Assembly (NCBI RefSeq): GCF_014257025.1
Contig: NZ_JACMSF010000026.1
Location: 1-64,000 of the forward strand
Source of the DNA: Streptomyces cupreus
GTDB lineage: Bacteria; Actinomycetota; Actinomycetes; Streptomycetales; Streptomycetaceae
Direction: 5' to 3'
DNA length: 64,000 nucleotides
The notes under the pieces were generated by a model. The model ran no database searches, was not told where the DNA came from, and saw nothing but the letters and a program-made list of their open reading frames with translations. How positions within the stretch are numbered: the stretch's first letter is position 1; each line of letters opens with the position of its first letter. The position numbers and the translations under genes were made by a program. Positions 35,648-44,414 of this stretch are shown here, in pieces.

Positions 35648-36196
35648 ATGACGACATCTGCATCGGTTCCCGCAGGTCCCCACGGCTCCATAGCCGACGG
35701 CGGCACGGTCACCGACCGTCTCGTCGAGGCAAACGAGCGGTACGCCGCCGCCTTCGCCGACCCCGGCATGGACGCCCGCCCGGTCCTCCACGTCGCCGTC
35801 GTGGCCTGCATGGACGCCCGACTCGACCTGCACGCCGCGCTCGGCCTTGAGCTCGGCGACTGCCACACCATCCGCAACGCCGGCGGCGTGGTCACCGACG
35901 ACGTGATCCGCTCCCTCACCATCAGCCAGCGGGCCCTCGGCACCCGCAGCGTCGTCCTCATCCACCACACCGGCTGCGGCCTGGAGACCCTCACCGAGGA
36001 TTTCCGGCACGACCTGGAGATGGAGGTCGGCCAGCGCCCGGCCTGGGCCGTGGAGGCCTTCCGGGACGTCGACCAGGACGTACGCCAGTCCATGCAGCGC
36101 GTGAGGACCTCGCCGTTCCTGGTGCACACCGACGATGTGCGCGGCTTCGTCTTCGATGTGAAGACGGGTCTGCTGCGCGAGATCGACCCCGCGTAA
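35648..36196 (+). CDS. Beta-class carbonic anhydrase
   Basis: Interconverts CO2 and bicarbonate. In the 182 residues the zinc ligands and catalytic dyad are seen in ACMDARLD (Cys and Asp-Arg, about residue 50) and LIHHTGCG (His and Cys, about residue 105); NAGGVVTDD completes the family pattern. It is of the short actinobacterial type. ATG codons at 35642 and 35648 are both possible; the second starts the typical MTTSASVP. It is divergent from the dcw cluster and stands alone. Confidence 0.9.
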   Translation: MTTSASVPAGPHGSIADGGTVTDRLVEANERYAAAFADPGMDARPVLHVAVVACMDARLDLHAALGLELGDCHTIRNAGGVVTDDVIRSLTISQRALGTRSVVLIHHTGCGLETLTEDFRHDLEMEVGQRPAWAVEAFRDVDQDVRQSMQRVRTSPFLVHTDDVRGFVFDVKTGLLREIDPA

Positions 36197-36328
36197 CCTC
36201 CCGCCAAAGCTGTCGTTTCGCTGTTGATTTCCGGTTCCGGGGTGCCCAAAAGACCGTAAGACCCGACATATCGCTGACAGTTGTCCACAGGCGAGTGACA
36301 CGAATCGGTAACGGCGGCAAGAATGCGG

Positions 36329-36342
36329 GTGTGACGTCACAC
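36329..36342. promoter_or_regulatory. 14-bp perfect palindrome upstream of the MoxR operon
   Basis: GTGTGACGTCACAC lies 91 bp before the moxR-type gene, followed ten bases later by CACGTG. It looks like an operator for a dimeric regulator; the regulator is not known. Confidence 0.45.
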
Positions 36343-36433
36343 GGAACTTTTCACGTGTGGTGTCCGTGTTTCGGGGTGGGCCGGTCCGCATCGCAGAGCG
36401 TCGGCCCGGAAAGAACGGGCCGAGGAGGGCCGG

Positions 36434-37471
36434 GTGACGACCTATGACGATCGAGCGAGCCTCACTGATCTGACCGCCACCGTCGAGCGTGTCCGCAGTT
36501 CGGTGGAGGGAGTGATCGAGGGCAAGCCCGAGGTCGTACGGCTTTCGCTGACCGTGCTGCTCGCCGAGGGACATCTTCTGATCGAGGACGTCCCGGGCGT
36601 GGGCAAGACGATGCTGGCCAAGACGCTGGCACGGTCGATCGACTGTTCGGTGCGGCGTATCCAGTTCACCCCCGACCTGCTGCCCTCGGACATCACCGGT
36701 GTGTCCATCTGGGACCAGCAGCGCCGGGACTTCGAGTTCAAGCCGGGCGCGATCTTCGCGCAGATCGTGATCGGCGACGAGATCAACCGCGCCTCCCCCA
36801 AGACCCAGTCCGCGCTGCTGGAGTCCATGGAGGAGCGGCAGGTCACCATCGACGGGCAGACCTACGAGCTGCCCAGCCCCTTCATGGTGGTGGCCACCCA
36901 GAACCCGGTCGAGATGGAGGGCACCTACCCGCTTCCCGAGGCCCAGCGCGACCGTTTCATGGCCCGTGTCTCCATCGGCTACCCGAGCCCGGAGGCCGAG
37001 CTGGAGATGCTCGACATCCACGGCGGGGTGAACCCGCTGGACGACCTCCAGCCGGTGGCGCACGCGCACGACATCGTGAAGCTGATCGACGCCGTCCGCG
37101 GTGTCCATGTCGCCGAACCGGTCCGGCGCTACGCCGTGGACCTGGTCGCCGCCACGCGTACCCACCCCGACCTCAGACTCGGCGCCTCCCCGCGCGCGAC
37201 GCTGCATCTGTTGCGCGCGTCGAAGGCGTCCGCCGCGCTGAGCGGCCGGGAGTACGCCCTGCCGGACGATGTGCAGGCGCTCGCCGTGGCGGTGCTGGCC
37301 CACCGGCTGCTGCCCACCGCCCAGGCCCAGCTCAACCGCCGTACGTCGGAGCAGGTCGTCCAGGAGATCCTGCAGCGCACCCCGGTGCCCGCGGCTCCCC
37401 AGCAGAGCGGCTTGGGCGGCCTCGGCCGCGGCACCCCGGCGTATCCCCAGCAGCCGCCGCGGAGGCTGTGA
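36434..37471 (+). CDS. MoxR-family AAA+ ATPase
   Basis: A 345-residue AAA+ chaperone-like ATPase. Walker A is EDVPGVGKTMLAKTLA (about residue 52), Walker B is VIGDEINRA (about 114), with sensor 1 VATQNPVEMEGTYPLPEAQRDRF spanning about residues 153-175. MoxR proteins are thought to help mature protein complexes and usually sit next to DUF58 genes, as here. The GTG start has GAGGAGGG upstream. The stop overlaps the next start (TGATG), making the first of a three-gene coupled operon. Confidence 0.94.
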   Translation: MTTYDDRASLTDLTATVERVRSSVEGVIEGKPEVVRLSLTVLLAEGHLLIEDVPGVGKTMLAKTLARSIDCSVRRIQFTPDLLPSDITGVSIWDQQRRDFEFKPGAIFAQIVIGDEINRASPKTQSALLESMEERQVTIDGQTYELPSPFMVVATQNPVEMEGTYPLPEAQRDRFMARVSIGYPSPEAELEMLDIHGGVNPLDDLQPVAHAHDIVKLIDAVRGVHVAEPVRRYAVDLVAATRTHPDLRLGASPRATLHLLRASKASAALSGREYALPDDVQALAVAVLAHRLLPTAQAQLNRRTSEQVVQEILQRTPVPAAPQQSGLGGLGRGTPAYPQQPPRRL

Positions 37472-38835
37472 TGAGCACCGGGGGGACGGGGCACGCGGAG
37501 GCCGACCGGGGCGAGCAGGGCGGGGTGCGCACCGCGCTGGCGGGTCTGACCACCCGCGGCCGCTCCTTCCTGGCCGCCGGGGTGGCGGCCGCGATCTGCG
37601 CGTACGTCCTCGGGCAGAGCGATCTGCTGCGCGTGGGTCTGCTGCTCGCGGTGCTGCCCCTGGTGTGCGCGACCGTGCTCTACCGCACGCGCTACCGGGT
37701 CGCCGGCAGCCGCCGGCTCTCCCCCGCGCGCGTGCCCGCCGGCAGCGAGGCGCGGGTCCATCTGCGGATGGACAACGTCTCCCGGCTGCCCACCGGCCTG
37801 CTGATGCTCCAGGACCGGGTGCCCTACGTCCTCGGCCCGCGCCCCCGCTTCGTGCTGGACCGGGTGGAGGCGGGCGGCCGCCGCGAGGTGTCCTACCGCG
37901 TCCGCTCCGACCTGCGCGGCCGCTATCCGCTCGGCCCGCTCCAGCTGCGTCTGAGCGACCCCTTCGGCATGTGCGAGCTGACCCGGTCCTTCTCCACGTA
38001 CGACACCCTGACGGTGATCCCGCGCGTGGAGCCGCTCCCGCCGGTGCGGCTGAGCGGCGAGGCCAAGGGGTACGGCGACGGACGGCAGCGCTCGCTGGCG
38101 CTGGCCGGCGAGGACGACGTGATCCCGCGCGGCTACCGCTACGGCGACGATCTGCGCCGCGTGCACTGGCGCTCCACCGCGCGCTACGGCGAGCTGATGG
38201 TGCGCCGCGAGGAGCAGCCGCAGCGCGCCCGCTGCACGGTGCTGCTGGACACCCGGGGCCTGGCCTTCCAGGGCGCGGGGCCGGACTCGGCCTTCGAGTG
38301 GGCCGTGTCGGGCGCGGCGTCCGTCCTCGTGCACATGCTGGAGCGGGGCTTCTCGGTACGGCTGTTGACGGACACCGGCAGCTCGGTGCCCGGTGAGGGC
38401 GCCGACGGTTTCGCCGGGGCCAGCCAGGAGTCGGCGGACGCGGCCGGGCTGATGATGGACACCCTCGCGGTGATCGACCACTCCGACGGCACCGGCCTGT
38501 CCCGGGCCTACGACGTGCTGCGCGGCGGGAACGAGGGGCTGCTGGTGGCGTTCTTCGGCGACCTCGACGAGGAACAGGCCGCGGTGGCCGCCAAGATGCG
38601 CCAGCGCAGCGGGGGCGCGGTCGCCTTCCTGCTGGACAGCGAGACCTGGGTGCGGGAACCGGCCGACGTGGCCGAGCCGTTGGACAGGAGCGGGGAGCGG
38701 CTGCGGATGCTGCGGGAGGCGGGCTGGACGGCCCTGGGCGTGCCGCGGGGCGCTTCCCTGGAGGAGCTGTGGCGCCAGGCGGACCGTGAGCGCATAGGCG
38801 TCGTGGCCGCGAGTGGTGGGGAGGGACCGGCATGA
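37471..38835 (+). CDS. DUF58 domain protein (VWA-like, membrane)
   Basis: A 454-residue protein with two closely spaced membrane segments near residues 32-75, then the DUF58 domain with the signature GDDLRRVHWRSTARYGELMVR near residue 225. The C-terminal part resembles a von Willebrand A fold (CTVLLDTRGLAF). It partners MoxR ATPases; its role is not established. The ATG at 37471 overlaps the MoxR stop; a GTG three bases earlier is also in frame. Its stop overlaps the following start (ATGA). Confidence 0.9.
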   Translation: MSTGGTGHAEADRGEQGGVRTALAGLTTRGRSFLAAGVAAAICAYVLGQSDLLRVGLLLAVLPLVCATVLYRTRYRVAGSRRLSPARVPAGSEARVHLRMDNVSRLPTGLLMLQDRVPYVLGPRPRFVLDRVEAGGRREVSYRVRSDLRGRYPLGPLQLRLSDPFGMCELTRSFSTYDTLTVIPRVEPLPPVRLSGEAKGYGDGRQRSLALAGEDDVIPRGYRYGDDLRRVHWRSTARYGELMVRREEQPQRARCTVLLDTRGLAFQGAGPDSAFEWAVSGAASVLVHMLERGFSVRLLTDTGSSVPGEGADGFAGASQESADAAGLMMDTLAVIDHSDGTGLSRAYDVLRGGNEGLLVAFFGDLDEEQAAVAAKMRQRSGGAVAFLLDSETWVREPADVAEPLDRSGERLRMLREAGWTALGVPRGASLEELWRQADRERIGVVAASGGEGPA

Positions 38836-41213
38836 GCGGGCGGGCACGACTGGCACTGTGCGCCGCCGTGGCCACACTGGCCGCGGCCTGCGCTCTGCTG
38901 CCGCTCGTCGAGGAGGCCACCTGGCTCTTCCAGGCGGTCTTCCTGCTGGCCGTGCAGACCGGCGTGGGCATGGCGGCCCGCCGGGTGCCGCTGGCCCGGG
39001 CGCTGACCGTCGCCGCGCAGGCCCTGGTCACGCTGATGCTGCTGACCCTGGCCTTCGCCCGGGAGCAGGCGCTGCTGGGGCTGATTCCGGGTCCGGAGGC
39101 GTTCACGCGCTTCGCCGACCTGTTCCAGACGGGCACCGACGACGTCGGGCGGTATGCCATCCCGGCGCCGCTGTCCGACGGCATCCGGCTGATGCTCGTC
39201 GGCGGTGTGCTGATCATCGGTCTCGCGGTGGACACCCTGGCGGTGACCTTCCGCAGCGCCGCCCCGGCCGGGCTGCCGCTGCTCGCCCTGTACTCGGTCG
39301 CCGCGGGTCTTTCCGACGGCGGCGCCGACTGGCTGTGGTTCCTGGTCGCGGCGGCCGGCTATCTGATGCTGCTGCTGGCCGAGGGCCGGGACCGGCTCTC
39401 GCAGTGGGGCCGGGTCTTCGGCGGCGCCCCGCGCACCCCGAGCGGCGAGCCGAGTGGCGCCGTCGCACCGGTGCGCACCGGGCGGCGGATCGGCGTGGTC
39501 GCGCTCGGCATCGCCCTGGTGGTGCCGCTCGGGCTGCCCGCGATGAGCGGCGGCCTGCTGGACGGCGCGGGCACCGGAGTGGGCTCCGGGTCCGGGAGCG
39601 GCGGCACCATCTCCGCGGTGAACCCGCTGGTGTCGCTGCGCGACAGCCTGAACGTGGACGAGGACCGCCAGGTCCTCTCCCTGCGCACCAACACCGACGA
39701 CCTGTCCAACATGTATCTGCGGATCGTGTCCCTGGACGACTTCGACGGCACCACCTGGAAACCGTCCAAGCGGAACATCACCTCGGTGCCGCAGGAGTTC
39801 CCCACCCCCATCGGCCTCGGCCCCGACACCAAGCGCGCGGAGGTCGAGACCCGGATCTCGGCCGCGAACTGGTACGCCCAGGACTGGCTGCCGATGCCCT
39901 ACCCGCCGAGCGGCGTGGACATCGAGGGCAACTGGCGTTACGAACCGCTCGGCATGACCCTCGTCGGCGACCACGGCCAGAACACCCGCGGCATGACCTA
40001 CACGGTGCGCAGCCTCGATGTGCAGCCGACCGCCGATCAGCTCGCCGACGCCCCTGAGCCCTCGGCGGCCATCAAGCGGGAGTTCACCGAGCTGCCCTCC
40101 TCGCTGCCGGAGGAGGTGGCGCAGACCGCGCGCGAGGTCACCGAGGGCGCGAACAGCCACTACGAGCAGGCGGTCAGGCTCCAGGAGTACTTCGCCGTCA
40201 CCGGCGGCTTCCAGTACGACACCGAGGTGCAGGTCGGCAGCGGCTCAGGCGCGATCGTCCGGTTCCTGCGGGACAAGCAGGGCTTCTGTGTCCACTTCTC
40301 CTTCTCGATGGCGGCGATGGCCCGCTCGCTGGGCATACCGGCCCGGGTGGCGGTGGGCTTCGCGCCCGGCACCCCGCAGGGCGACGAGTCGGTGTCGGTG
40401 GGCCTGAAGGACGCCCATGCCTGGCCGGAGCTGTACTTCGAGGGCGTCGGCTGGACCCGCTTCGAGCCGACCCCGACCCGGGGCTCGGTGCCGTCGTACA
40501 CCCAGACTCAGGCGCCCGGCAGCACCCTGCCGGACGTGGCGCGGCCGACCCAGTCGGCGAGCTCGGCCCCGAGCGCCGCGCCCTCGGAGAGCGAGAGCTG
40601 CGCGGCGGCCGGCAACCCGGAGCTGTGCGCGAGCGAGTCCCCGCAGGCCGCCCTGGCCAAGGACGACGACGGCCCGAAGTGGTACGTCGCCCTGGCCTGG
40701 TCCCTCGCCGGACTCGCGGCCCTGCTGATCCCGCTGTCGCCGATGCTGTGGCGGCTGCGCACCCGGGCCGTACGGCTCGGAGCGCACGGCCGCGGTGAGG
40801 CGGACGCGGCCCCGCACATCCTGGCGGTCTGGCAGGAGCTGACCGACACGGCGTGGGACTACGGCATCGCGCCGGACGAGTCGCAGACCCCGCGCAAGGC
40901 GGCGGCCCGGATCGTACGGCTGGGACACCTCGACCCGGAGGCCGCGGCCTCGGTGCACCGGGTGGCCGACGCCGTGGAGCAGGTGCTGTACGCGCCGCGG
41001 CCGCAGCCGACGCCGGGGCTCTCGGCGGACGTCCGCCGGGTGGCCGCCGCCCTGCCGACCACGCTCAGCCGGAGTACCCGGCTTCGAGCGCTGTTCCTGC
41101 CGCGTTCGACCGTGCGTGTGGTGTGGGCGGCAGCGGCATGGTGGGCCGGGGTCAAGGCGCGGGTGTCCGCGGCCCGGCCGCCGGTGAGCAAGCCGTCGGG
41201 GCAGCACAACTGA
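38832..41213 (+). CDS. Transglutaminase-like (TgpA-type) membrane protein
   Basis: A 793-residue protein with about six N-terminal membrane segments (residues 5-220), a DUF3488-type region, then an extracytoplasmic transglutaminase-like domain with catalytic Cys in QGFCVHFSFSMAAMARSLG (about residue 485), His in KDAHAWPELYF (about 530) and Asp/Glu in WTRFEPTP. A Ser/Pro/Ala linker, one membrane segment near residue 625 and a cytoplasmic DUF4129 domain follow. It completes the MoxR-DUF58-transglutaminase operon; a cell-envelope role is likely but unproven. Confidence 0.92.
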   Translation: MSGRARLALCAAVATLAAACALLPLVEEATWLFQAVFLLAVQTGVGMAARRVPLARALTVAAQALVTLMLLTLAFAREQALLGLIPGPEAFTRFADLFQTGTDDVGRYAIPAPLSDGIRLMLVGGVLIIGLAVDTLAVTFRSAAPAGLPLLALYSVAAGLSDGGADWLWFLVAAAGYLMLLLAEGRDRLSQWGRVFGGAPRTPSGEPSGAVAPVRTGRRIGVVALGIALVVPLGLPAMSGGLLDGAGTGVGSGSGSGGTISAVNPLVSLRDSLNVDEDRQVLSLRTNTDDLSNMYLRIVSLDDFDGTTWKPSKRNITSVPQEFPTPIGLGPDTKRAEVETRISAANWYAQDWLPMPYPPSGVDIEGNWRYEPLGMTLVGDHGQNTRGMTYTVRSLDVQPTADQLADAPEPSAAIKREFTELPSSLPEEVAQTAREVTEGANSHYEQAVRLQEYFAVTGGFQYDTEVQVGSGSGAIVRFLRDKQGFCVHFSFSMAAMARSLGIPARVAVGFAPGTPQGDESVSVGLKDAHAWPELYFEGVGWTRFEPTPTRGSVPSYTQTQAPGSTLPDVARPTQSASSAPSAAPSESESCAAAGNPELCASESPQAALAKDDDGPKWYVALAWSLAGLAALLIPLSPMLWRLRTRAVRLGAHGRGEADAAPHILAVWQELTDTAWDYGIAPDESQTPRKAAARIVRLGHLDPEAAASVHRVADAVEQVLYAPRPQPTPGLSADVRRVAAALPTTLSRSTRLRALFLPRSTVRVVWAAAAWWAGVKARVSAARPPVSKPSGQHN

Positions 41214-41249
41214 GACCGGGAACGCCGGCTGGTCGGCGTGAACGCGTGC

Positions 41250-41287
41250 GTGAGGGGGCGACCACCCTGCGGTGGTCGCCCCCTCAC
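41250..41287 (+). terminator. Strong terminator between the transglutaminase operon and DUF3040
   Basis: A 17-bp perfect stem, GTGAGGGGGCGACCACC with its complement, around a CTGC loop. It serves two convergent genes; no T-run follows, as is common in Streptomyces. Confidence 0.88.
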
Positions 41288-41315
41288 GTGTGTCCAGGAG
41301 CTGCGGCTCGTTGCG

Positions 41316-41705
41316 CTAGTGGCCCTGTTCGTCGCGGCGCCGCTGCCAGCGCTGCTCGATACGGTCCATCATCGAGCGCTTGGTCCGACCCTGACGGCTG
41401 GCCTGCTGACCGCCTGTGGGCTGTTCGCCCGGCTTGGGGGCCTTGCGCCAGCCGGTCACGGCGAGTACCGCACAGCCCAGCATGACGAGGAATCCCACCA
41501 CGCTGAGCCAGACCTGCTTGGCGACCATTCCAGCCATGAGGAGCGCGATACCCACGAGGAAGCCGGCTACCGCCTGGTACACCCGGCGACGGGTGTACGT
41601 GCGCAGCCCGCTTCCCTCAAGCGCTGTCGCGAACTTGGGATCTTCGGCGTACAGCGCTCGCTCCATCTGCTCGAGCATGCGCTGCTCGTGCTCCGAGAGC
41701 GGCAC
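41316..41705 (-). CDS. DUF3040 membrane protein
   Basis: A 129-residue protein. The N-terminus PLSEHEQRMLEQMERALYAEDPKF is the DUF3040 signature. Two membrane segments (about residues 43-64 and 66-84) and a basic Arg/Gln-rich C-terminal tail follow. The GTG at 41705 has GAGGAGGA upstream; the frame extends further up but without a start that keeps the family N-terminus. Function unknown; common in actinobacteria near the dcw cluster. Confidence 0.9.
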   Translation of the reverse strand: MPLSEHEQRMLEQMERALYAEDPKFATALEGSGLRTYTRRRVYQAVAGFLVGIALLMAGMVAKQVWLSVVGFLVMLGCAVLAVTGWRKAPKPGEQPTGGQQASRQGRTKRSMMDRIEQRWQRRRDEQGH

Positions 41706-41981
41706 GGAGTCCTCCTCATCGTGCAGTCGCCGGGGCGACCCGGGGGTCCCTTCAGGATAGGCAGGGAATCGCCCCCGTGAAACCCGCCCCTCTACGCCAA
41801 TTGGCCAACCGGGATCCGTCATGGACGTCCCGGCTCGCTGAGATCTGCATTCCCCAGCAGCCGACCCGTCATGCCGGGCGGTCTCCCTCGATCATACGGC
41901 GCTGAGCGCCCGATCGGGGGGCCTGTGGCGTACTCCATGTGCAGCCAAGTACCTGATCAGCGGCGCACCTCAGGAGCCGGC

Positions 41982-42806
41982 TCAGGCCTCGGCGGTCCCC
42001 CGCGTCTCGCCGAGCACATGGAGCTGGGTGGCAACGGAGTGGAAGGCTGGCAGCTCGGCCGCCGCCTCCTCCAGCTTCAGCAGCGCCTCCAGGGCGCCGG
42101 GCTCGGTGTCCACGAGGACGCCGGGCACCAGGTCGGCGAAGACCCGGATGCCGTGCACGGCGCCGACACGCAGGCCCGCGGCCTCTACCAGGGCGGTGAG
42201 CTGCTCGGCGGTGAAGCGGTGCGGCACGGGGTCGCCGGCGCCCCAGCGGCCGTTCGGGTCCTCCAGAGCCTGCTTGGCCTCCGTGAAGTGACCGGCGAGG
42301 GCGCGGGCGAGCACGGCGCCGCCGAGGCCGGCCGCGAGCAGGCTGAGGATGCCCTCGGGGCGCAGTGCGGCCACGGCGTTGCGTACGCCCTCGGCCGGGT
42401 CGTCCACGTACTCCAGGACGCCATGGCACAGCACCGCGTCGTAGCTGCCGCGCTCGACCACGTCGAACAGGCCGTGGGCGTCGCCCTGGACGCCCTGGAC
42501 CCGGTCGGCCACGCCGGCCTCGGCGGCTCGGCGCTCCAGCGCGAACAGGGCGTTGGGGCTGGGGTCGACGACGGTGACGCGGTGGCCGAGGCTCGCGACC
42601 TGCACGGCGAACTTGCCGCTGCCGCCTCCGGCGTCGAGGACGTCCAGAGTCTCCCGACCGGTGGCCTTGAGCTGACGGTCGAGGGCGTCCTTGAGGACCT
42701 CCCACACCACCGCGGTGCGGATGGAGGCGCGAGGGCGGGGGTCGGAGCGCAGCGACGTCGGTTGAGGGTGGTGGTGGGCGACGGGCGGGCGCATCGGATC
42801 CGACAC
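41982..42806 (-). CDS. SAM-dependent methyltransferase
   Basis: A 274-residue class I methyltransferase. The SAM-binding loop is VLDAGGGSGKFAVQVASLG near residue 57, with VVDPSPNAL near 79, GDAHGLFD near 107 and LCHGVLEYVDDP near 126. The N-terminal 35 residues are His/Pro/Arg-rich. The substrate is unknown. GAGGAG precedes the GTG start at 42806. It follows the HEPN gene after 143 bp on the same strand. Confidence 0.88.
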   Translation of the reverse strand: MSDPMRPPVAHHHPQPTSLRSDPRPRASIRTAVVWEVLKDALDRQLKATGRETLDVLDAGGGSGKFAVQVASLGHRVTVVDPSPNALFALERRAAEAGVADRVQGVQGDAHGLFDVVERGSYDAVLCHGVLEYVDDPAEGVRNAVAALRPEGILSLLAAGLGGAVLARALAGHFTEAKQALEDPNGRWGAGDPVPHRFTAEQLTALVEAAGLRVGAVHGIRVFADLVPGVLVDTEPGALEALLKLEEAAAELPAFHSVATQLHVLGETRGTAEA

Positions 42807-42949
42807 GGCTGTTGACTCCTCGGCGCGGCACCGCCTCTGGTACGGCGGAGCGAACGGGGTGCCGCCCGGCCCGGAGTACCGGAGCGGGACGGCTTCAGGC
42901 GTGTCCCACCCTATTGCCTCCGGGGCCGGTCCAGGTCACCGCGGTGCCG

Positions 42950-43513
42950 TCAGCCCGCGTCCGGAAAGCCTTGGCCGGGGCCCTGCTTCTCCCTCTGGTC
43001 GGTGTCCTGGCGGGGCTGGGGCAGGACCGGCTGGAGGACCAGCATCCGCTCGACGAGGCGCAGGAACATCGCCACGTCGCGTATCAGGTCGTCGGCGTCC
43101 CGGCGGCTGGCCGCGCCCTGGATGCCCGCCTCGGCCCGGGCGCGGCGCCGGGCCCCCGAGGCGAACAGCGCGCTCCATTCGGCGAGTTCGGGTGCTATCT
43201 CGGGGAGCACTTCCCAGGCGCTCCTGATGCGGGCCCGGCGTCGGGGGCTGGGCTCCGGGCGCCCTCGGGCGGCGAGGACGGCGGCGGCGGTGCGCAGGGC
43301 GGCGAGGTGGGCCGTCGCATAGCGCTCGTTCGGGCTCTCCAGGACGGCGGCCTCGTCGAGTCCGGCGCGGGCCTGGGCGAGCAGGTCGAGGGCGGCGGGC
43401 GGGGCCGTGGCCCGGCGCAGCACGGGGTGCACATCGCTCGCCGGGCCGGTCAGTGAGGGGGCAGGGCCGGTGGCGCGGCGCCGACGCGCGGCGGCTGCGT
43501 GGTAGCTGGCCAT
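42950..43513 (-). CDS. SAV_6107-type HEPN domain protein
   Basis: A 187-residue, largely helical protein of the actinobacterial HEPN family named after S. avermitilis SAV_6107. NERYATAHLAALRTAAAVLA near residue 63 resembles the first HEPN helix. The typical RNase motif Rx4-6H is not clearly seen, though HLAALR and RRRAR stretches are present. It is a solo HEPN with no nucleotidyltransferase partner next to it. The C-terminal 25 residues are Gln/Pro-rich. Confidence 0.75.
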   Translation of the reverse strand: MASYHAAAARRRRATGPAPSLTGPASDVHPVLRRATAPPAALDLLAQARAGLDEAAVLESPNERYATAHLAALRTAAAVLAARGRPEPSPRRRARIRSAWEVLPEIAPELAEWSALFASGARRRARAEAGIQGAASRRDADDLIRDVAMFLRLVERMLVLQPVLPQPRQDTDQREKQGPGQGFPDAG

Positions 43514-43603
43514 GACGAACCTCCTGTCGTCTGTGTGACGGCACGGGTGCCGTATGTGCCCATCGTGAGGTATGGCACTGACAATCCGTTCTGACCTGCG
43601 CCT

Positions 43604-43632
43604 TTGCTTCGATCGACAGTTCGGGCTAGTTT
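43604..43632 (+). promoter_or_regulatory. Predicted promoter of the ABC-YhgE-TetR operon
   Basis: TTGCTT (43604-43609), 17 bp, TAGTTT (43627-43632). The expected start, near 43639, lies inside the operator that follows. Confidence 0.5.
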
Positions 43633-43636
43633 TTGC

Positions 43637-43650
43637 ACTGACCAGTCAGT
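43637..43650. promoter_or_regulatory. Palindromic TetR-type operator
   Basis: ACTGAC-CA-GTCAGT overlaps the predicted transcription start of the operon. The third gene of the operon encodes a TetR regulator, so autoregulation by binding here is likely. Confidence 0.65.
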
Positions 43651-43673
43651 TCAAACCAGGGGATGGGGGAGCC

Positions 43674-44414
43674 GTGGCCGGAGTCGGCGTCACGGCCCAG
43701 GGCCTTGGTCTCGAAGGGCCCCGCGGATGGGCGTTCCGTGGGGTTTCCTTCGAGGCGGACCCGGGCTCACTGATCGCGGTGGAGGGGCCGTCCGGATCCG
43801 GGCGCACCTGTCTGCTGCTCGCGCTCACCGGACGGATGAGGCCCACCGAGGGCACGGCCGCCGTGGGCGAGGCCGGGCTGCCGAAGCAGCTCTCGGCGGC
43901 GCGGCGCCTCAGCGCCCTCGCCCATGTCCCGGGCGTCACCGATCTCGACCCGGCGCTCACCGTCGCCGAGCATCTGCGCGAACGGGCGCTGCTCCAGCGG
44001 CGGTTCGGCGGTTCCCTGCGCGGACTGCTGCGCCCGCGCGCGGAGCGGGCGACGGAGACCCGGCTGGTGATCGACCGGGCGCTGGCCGCCGCCGGGCTCG
44101 ACCGGGAGGCCCTGCCGAAGGGGTCCAGGACCGCGGTACGCGATCTGGAGCGGGTGGAGGCGCTGCGGCTGTCCGTGGCGCTGGCGCTGATCGGTGAGCC
44201 GGGGCTGCTCGGCGTCGATGACACCGACCTCAAGCTCTCCGACGCCGAACGGGCCGAGGTCTGGGCGCTGTTGAGGTCGATCACCGAGGCCGGGACGACG
44301 GTGGTGGCGGTGTGCAGTGAGGCGCCGGAGGGCGCCGTGGCCGTGTCGACCGTCTCCCAGGACGAGGCGAAGGAGGTGCCCGCCGATGCGCTCGCCGAAG
44401 CTGGCCGCGCTTGA
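43674..44414 (+). CDS. ABC transporter ATP-binding protein, degenerate
   Basis: A 246-residue ABC ATPase. Walker A is VEGPSGSGRTCLLLAL, with Arg in place of the usual Lys at GSGR. The signature region reads TAVRDLERVEALRLSVAL rather than LSGGQ, and LLGVDDTDLKLS replaces the Walker B DEP. These departures suggest weak or no ATP hydrolysis. The GTG at 43674 has GGGGGA upstream. It overlaps the YhgE gene by 29 bases, so they form a coupled pair. Confidence 0.82.
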   Translation: MAGVGVTAQGLGLEGPRGWAFRGVSFEADPGSLIAVEGPSGSGRTCLLLALTGRMRPTEGTAAVGEAGLPKQLSAARRLSALAHVPGVTDLDPALTVAEHLRERALLQRRFGGSLRGLLRPRAERATETRLVIDRALAAAGLDREALPKGSRTAVRDLERVEALRLSVALALIGEPGLLGVDDTDLKLSDAERAEVWALLRSITEAGTTVVAVCSEAPEGAVAVSTVSQDEAKEVPADALAEAGRA

